A stretch of DNA of 64,000 nucleotides. Origin: Hoplostethus atlanticus. Taxonomy: Eukaryota > Chordata > Actinopteri > Trachichthyiformes > Trachichthyidae. Position numbers and translations under genes: made by a program. The DNA is taken from positions 1-64,000 of the forward strand of contig JAXDDX010000312.1 in the NCBI GenBank assembly GCA_034670405.1, written 5' to 3'. This document shows positions 58,411-64,000 of the stretch, piece after piece. The notes below the pieces were generated by a model. It worked only from the letters and a program-made list of their open reading frames with translations. It ran no database searches and was not told the DNA's origin. Within the stretch, counting starts at the first letter, position 1. Each line of letters opens with the position of its first letter.

Positions 58411-61349
58411 GTACGTGATTGTTTCCTCCTCTTTCACCACTCTTGTCTTCTGTCTTTCTCTCTGAGCTGCTATTGTTGATTTCTTTGGAAATTTATTTTT
58501 CTTTTTTTGTTTTTCTTTTATTTCAACTGAGCTTCTGTTGAATTTGAGTGGTTAGAATTCGAGACCGATGTGCCGATATCGGTGTTGTATCAAAAGTCAG
58601 ATTACCAGCCGGTCAGTGTGGTCCACCTCTGATATGATGGATACGGTGCAGTTTGATTGATTGTATGTATTTATTGTAAAATTGATCAATGCTACACTGA
58701 ATTGATTCTAATGCGATGCATGGACATATTTTTATTCTTATTATCATCATTCTGGCTTTTAGTTTCAAGTTTCATTTAGTAGTAATATAAGTAAAATGAT
58801 CTATTATTCTGTTTTTCTGAGGAGAGTTTTAGTATCCCATGGTCTAAATACTGTTTCAGAGGCTTTTCCCCCCTGATAAGAATACAATTCTGGGGATAAC
58901 ACTGCATACTTTTGAATTTGTTGCCATGAAAATGGTCAAATTTAAAATATCAGCCGCTTCAATTCAAAAATATCAGTGTCAGTATCGGCCTGCAAAACCC
59001 TATATTGGTCAAACTCTTACTTAGAATTGCCTGTTGAATGCAGGGATACAGCGCGGCTGGCATTGGATAGGATTTCAGTCTCTTCTTTCCTTCTTATTGC
59101 CTCACTGTTTTATCTCTCATTCTGCAGGGTTTGTACCACCTTGACTCCTTTCACCCTCTTGTATGGGCTCGTGGGGCGTTCGGTGTCTGCGTCGGTGTCG
59201 GTGCAACTGTCGCATGCACCCCGCCTGAACAGTGACGTTTATCTGAGAGGAACAGAGGCAGGCAGCAGACTCGGGGTGCGGTGGGGTGGAGGGGGGGGGG
59301 GGGGGGTCAGTTTCCTTTTCTGTTTAAACAAACTCCACCATTTGAACACCTACTTTGACAAAACCGCGGTCGGCGTGAAGGCAAAGTGCACCATAGGTTA
59401 CCATTACAGTACATTTATGATTCAAGACCTTTGCCTACATCGAAATTGTGTTTTAGAGGATTGAATCTGTGCTTTTGATGAATGAATTTCAGGTAGCAAT
59501 TTCTTTTGCTTTTTGAAAAAATATGTTTTTCATAAGGGATACTACGCAGGATGTCGTTCGTTTTCCATTCCTGCTAATTCTCAGTGCGGGGAAAACCAAA
59601 CTGGAAAAAAGTTGAATTCTAGCGTACATGTCCTAAGATAACTCATAATTTCAGTGTTGAAATTGTGCGCTCAGCCTGCAAAATGTGTTCTTGAATTATT
59701 ACTTGAGGAATTTCAGATAGCATCGCTTCCTCACCCCTTAAAAAAGTGGAAAGTAATAGAGTTTTGGAATGGAAGCCTTGTTTGACTTTTGTATGAGAGT
59801 AGGATGAAGATGAATGCGGAGACAATGGTAATGTTTGGCCTGGCGCTAAAGCTTTATTTGATGCGATATGAGAGAGCTTTAATATTAGATCAGAGTAAGG
59901 CTCTCTGATGAGGCCACGGGAGGAAGAGAGTAATGGAAAGAAGGTTAGTGAAGAGAGAGAGAGAGACACACAGTGAGAGAGCAGAGGGAGAGAGAAAGGC
60001 AGAGAGAGAGCAGAGGGAGATTCAAGCAAATGAACAAATTAATGCACAAGCGAGAGGATGGATGGGAGGATAGGTGAAGAAACGAACAAATAATTGGTTA
60101 AATATATGGATTATGCTGTTAAAGGAGCTCTCCAGTCAGAGGCGGTGTTGAGAAATCTAAGACGGTAGCATGTGGTGTCAGGGCAGTGATTTATCTCTAT
60201 TGTCTAGGTTAGCAAAGACAGCAATGAATCTAACTTTCTGTGTGAGATCCACACACACATCCACACATCCACACACCCATATAGCAGGCTTCTTGTCAAT
60301 TATCCCAGTGATAGCAGCGATGATGGGAAATGTGTTGAGCAAGAAGCATCTAAAACAAAAAGGAAGAAGAATCCAGCTGAACAAGATGAAGACTGTAGCA
60401 GCACTAGTCGACACACAGTCCAAAGTAATCCAGTAGGACTCTGAGCTTCTAGCTGGGTTCGAACCTCTGGGTCTCAAAAAACTGCTGTTGGATTGTCCTA
60501 GAAAACCGGAACTTGAATCGCATTAGACTTTCGGCTGGATCGAAGTCGCCTTTTCTTATTCCCGGCAGATTTGTGATGAGAGATTTTTTTTTTTTAAATT
60601 TCAAATCAAAATGAAATTTTTACCGCAATGTAAACCTGCAGTGCTTTACGAACGCGGTTAAAAACAGTTCAGGATCATGAATAAGAAAACCAAACAGAAA
60701 CAAGATAACCGACATCGACATGTGAAAAAGGTGTAAATATATGTAAACATCTTACTGACACCCACTTGTCCAAGTGTGGTGACACGTTGCTTGGTGGCTT
60801 TTCTTCTTTGCCGTGGTATCATAGTAGTGCTGAATTTTGTAGATATTAAACTTACAACACTAACACGCTGCAGGGTTATGGGCACATTTTTCAGTACATC
60901 TCTATGCAGCTTAACCCAAACATGACCCAAACCAGAGTGTGTCTTTCACGCTGGCATGGAAATTAAAATGAAAAGCCTTCTGGGAAATGAGCTGTTTATT
61001 GTTATTATCGCCCAGTGAATGTCTTTTTCCGGATGAAGGCTGTTTCAACATGCCCCAAGGCTTCCTCACCTCTCGGAGTGTGTGTGTGTGTGCATGTGTG
61101 ATTCAGTGTATACATGTATGTGCAGGCAGAGTATTCCTCTAATTACAATTAAAGCATGATAGCATCGGCGTCCTGTGCGTTACCAGTCTAGTGTTTTGAA
61201 ATAAGCCAGAGCTTGAATGTTCTGCAGCATCGACCTGCCTCTTCTACTTCTACCGCAGTTACTGATTTCCTCCATTTCCCGAGAATGACTTTCAACAACC
61301 CCCAGAGAACAAGCGTGAACTTGTTGTCTGACTGCATTGCATTGTGGTC
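58411..61349. other. stretch without coding sequence, probable intron
   Basis: Contains repeat copy H, a G run at 59,291-59,306, GA-rich patches near 59,950-60,020 and no recognised gene. Confidence 0.35.
58560..59020. repeat. dispersed GATATCGG repeat, copy H (reverse orientation)
   Basis: Starts CGAGACCGATGTGCCGATAT and includes GGTCCACCTCTGATATGATG, then GTTTTAGTATCCCATGG, ending TATTGGTCAAACTCT. Confidence 0.65.
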
Positions 61350-61577
61350 TACCCTTACAAAAAAGTCGCATGTGTAAATGACACGTGGAAAACAACATGT
61401 GAGTGTTCCCACATGTGGTTTTTGGACACGTGTTTTAGTTTTTCACGTGAATAGGGACAATCACATGTGGAAATGTCGAATTCACATGTGACTTTGACAC
61501 ACATATTATATTTTCACATGTGGAAATTTCATTTCACATGTGAGTAAAGCATTTCATGTGACTTTTTTGTAAGGGTA
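61350..61577. mobile_element. 228-bp TA-flanked miniature transposon with CACATGTG palindromes
   Basis: The ends TACCCTTACAAAAAAGTC and GACTTTTTTGTAAGGGTA are exact inverses, including the TA on each side that would be a Tc1/mariner-type duplication. The interior contains CACATGTG at least four times and CACGTG three times, along with single half-sites. No ORF. Confidence 0.75.
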
Positions 61578-61595
61578 TTTAAGCAGCTGTTGGTG

Positions 61596-61705
61596 TAGAA
61601 ATTGGTATCTCTTTCTATTCTCCGTTGGATTTCTCCCTGTATGATTGTCGAACGTCAGTCTAGAAAGAAGCCCTTGCTCTTTGATTCTGAGGGCCTGACG
61701 CCAAA
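61596..61705 (-). repeat. dispersed repeat, inverted partner of 45,375-45,487
   Basis: Matches 45,375-45,487 on the opposite strand over about 110 bp with scattered changes. It lies between the miniature transposon and the foldback sequence. Confidence 0.7.
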
Positions 61706-61726
61706 ACCTGACTGTGACAGACTGCG

Positions 61727-62020
61727 GGGAGGGTGTGGGTGAGGCGTAGGCTGGATGCAGGAGAGAACTGAGCCAGTGGGATGGTTCTTCCTGTATCCAG
61801 CACCGGCTGTGGCCAATTAAGGCTGATTGCAGCCACTGCTTTTAACCTGTGTGCGTGTCCCTCTTGCTCTCTGCTCCATATTGTCAACAGTCGACTCACT
61901 TGTCTCCTGTCGAACTCACTCACTCACACACACACAGCTTAAAAGCCCCAGCTGCAATCGGCCTTAATTGGCATCGGTTCTGCATCCAGCCTATGCCTCA
62001 CCCACACCCTCCCACACAGG
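61727..62020. repeat. imperfect foldback (long inverted repeat)
   Basis: The arm 61,727-61,851 (GGGAGGGTGTGGGTGAGGC, CTGGATGCAG, CCAATTAAGGC, TTTTAA) is repeated inverted at 61,934-62,020, with an extra segment of about 45 bp in the left arm. The spacer is about 80 bp. Confidence 0.75.
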
Positions 62021-62110
62021 CGCTTACCGTTGATTTTTTAGCTCAATGAAACATTGTCTGATATCAAACTCCATTCTAGTTACACTGGAAATATCCCACC
62101 ATAACGTCAT

Positions 62111-62551
62111 CTAGGTTTGGCCAGTTATCCACAGGAATAAGAAAAACACCAAGCCACAAAATGGACCCAGAATATAAGATACAGCTGATTTTTTTGTGTT
62201 CTAGGGGAGGATATTTCCTTTATATTTGATCATTTTCATGCCACAAAACCCCCCCCAAATTCCAAATAGTCAGTTTTTCCTTCTTGTCGGGATAGAAAAG
62301 CCTCTGAAACAGCATTTAGACCTCGGCATACTAAAACTCTCCATGATAACTCAGGATACTAATAATAAAACCTATTCAGGCATACTTCTGTGGAAACCGA
62401 TAGTGGCCTCTCAAAGACAAACAGCGTAGTATTGATCAATTCTGTAATCGGTCAAACTGCATCATATCAGAGATGGACAACGCTGACTGGACCATATCTG
62501 ATTTTTAATAAAAGGCCAACATCACCCCGATATACCAGTCTTTCCCTACTA
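62111..62551. repeat. dispersed GATATCGG repeat, copy I
   Basis: Starts CTAGGTTTGGCCAGTTATCC, contains CATATCAGAGATGGACAACG and TTTTTAATAAAAGGCC, and ends CAGTCTTTCCCTACTA. Confidence 0.6.
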
Positions 62552-64000
62552 GAGCTATTGACAAATTAGATTTCATAAAGCTGAAGAAAAATGCTGTCGT
62601 ATCGTGAATTAAATTCCCCTTGCCTTTCTTCGCTGGTTCCAGAGGTGAGGTTCTCGACCATTACAATGTCTCTCTTAGCACGTATAGTTAATGTCTTGAT
62701 GGGAAAGACAAATAAAAATCTATATAGTGTGATAGTGGTCTGTTTGCTGGGCTTGCAGATATATTTTGTTGGTGGTATGTTTGCTGGTATAATGGTTTGC
62801 TAGAATGTTGGTACATTGGCCCGGTTCATCGCGGGCCAATCCCCTTTGACTTTTTGCACATTTTCTTGTGCTACAAACTTAGTTCAAAATACATTTATTT
62901 GGGATATTTGTTCTATGCAAAGTTCTTTTTCTATTAATATAGAGTAGAAAGACATTTTGAATGCATCGTCTATTCACAATCGCTCTAATTTTACCTTTCT
63001 TTCTAAGAGGTGTTATCCCATGTCCATTCAATACATTTGAACATGATTTTACATGTGTTACTCATTTGATTTTAATTTCTCAGGTTTCAAATTAAAAATA
63101 AAAACACCCTTCCATCGCTTTATATACAAGTACAGACTGCACTATTCCGCAGGTATTTTCTATCCAGTTTCTTCACTTTGACATCTCAGGAACTGGAAAT
63201 CAAATACCATCTGTAAGTGACACAGCTTTTCCACATTTTGCTACACTCTAGAATCCCTGAAATAAAGACAAGGGACCTGGTATATCACTGGATTGGTAAA
63301 TGTCCACAGCTCATCTTAACCACGGAGCTCAACCAAAAACGGCACTGTTCAAAATTTGTAAGAAATGTACCTCTCTATTAATATGGTGCTGTTGTTTTGG
63401 CAAAGCAGGCACAGTAGTGTTTCCTCACACCAAGCACCCAGCAAGTTGCTAGCAGGCTTTCAGCACCACGGTTGATGGACAGCTCCTGAGGCTTCGCTAC
63501 CCCACTGCCGGCTCACTAACAGTCACGTGATTCTAGAGCCACAGCAACAGCATGTTGCGGCTGGACTGGATGTTGGTTCAACACTCAGCATCACTGGGCT
63601 TGATGTGGCACTCTTCAGAGTCCCTTTCAACTTTCAACCACTGGGTCTTCCCCCGGCTGTTGGGAGGTGCTGGGAGTTACCCATCTGTGCCCCCCAGGCC
63701 TTATGCACAGATTAGAAACATTTCTCAGTTGCAGAGCTGCTCTAGAGACAGAAATAACCTTGTTGGAAATGTTATTACATTAATGCAAAATGTATTACAT
63801 AAACAGGATTATTACACTATTAGCTACAATTTTTTTTATTACATTAATGGTTTATTGTTTTACTGTGAAGTTATTATGTGACCATGACCATGGCATTCAT
63901 GAGCTCAGAAGGTCAGCTAGGCTAACCAGCTAACTTAGGTAACTAGGTAAAGCATTTTTTCAGTTAGTAGCAGAGCGCTAGGCTTATCTAGGCGCTAACT
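62552..64000. other. gene-free stretch to the window edge
   Basis: No recognised gene. Short plus-strand frames at 62,591-62,803 and 63,527-63,881 have no family content that I know. Confidence 0.4.

Noticed and set aside
60440-60480. Possible tRNA or SINE B-box (GGTTCGAACCC on the minus strand)
   Set aside because: No A-box at the right distance and no cloverleaf could be drawn.

Overview
This window looks like teleost fish nuclear DNA. It carries a spliced vertebrate-type pex10 gene, long introns or intergenic DNA packed with microsatellites, short inverted-repeat transposons and LINE/SINE-like tails of the kind common in fish, and a nested pair of LTR elements. Host coding sequence fills only a small part of it.

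Layout. 1-2,277: repeat-derived DNA with a short Harbinger-like element (837-1,648) that keeps a Myb/SANT fragment. 2,278-18,300: a minus-strand retrovirus-like LTR element with 1.9-kb LTRs, a 5-bp target duplication (GCCTC), a coiled-coil gag, and a pol with protease, RT, a degenerate first RNase H and a second RNase H. A second minus-strand LTR element sits inside its left part (2,558 to about 7,350). In that element integrase comes before reverse transcriptase, which marks the Gmr1-like Ty3/Gypsy group. Both are broken fossils. 18,301-23,785: mostly unrecognised DNA, with a candidate two-exon host gene end on the plus strand (18,750-19,499) and a LINE-type tail.

23,786-27,385: pex10 on the minus strand, six coding exons, about 340 residues, C3HC4 RING at the C-terminus; it looks whole. 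27,386-64,000: no long ORF. Two short candidate first coding exons on the plus strand (42,150-42,303 and 58,386-58,410) both end in phase 1. Gene order in other vertebrates (PEX10 head-to-head with PLCH2) and the junction phase suggest they are alternative starts of plch2 (phospholipase C eta 2), whose body would lie beyond the right edge. This is inference.

The right half also holds at least nine pieces of one dispersed repeat family, a 228-bp TA-flanked element full of CACATGTG palindromes, a 563-bp inverted-repeat element built from TTAACCCTGGGTTAA-like palindromes, a TTAA-flanked Kolobok-like element, foldback sequences, minisatellites with 45-bp and 66-bp units, and many CA/GA/GATA tracts. 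No tRNA, rRNA or CRISPR was seen. Splice sites and boundaries were read by eye.
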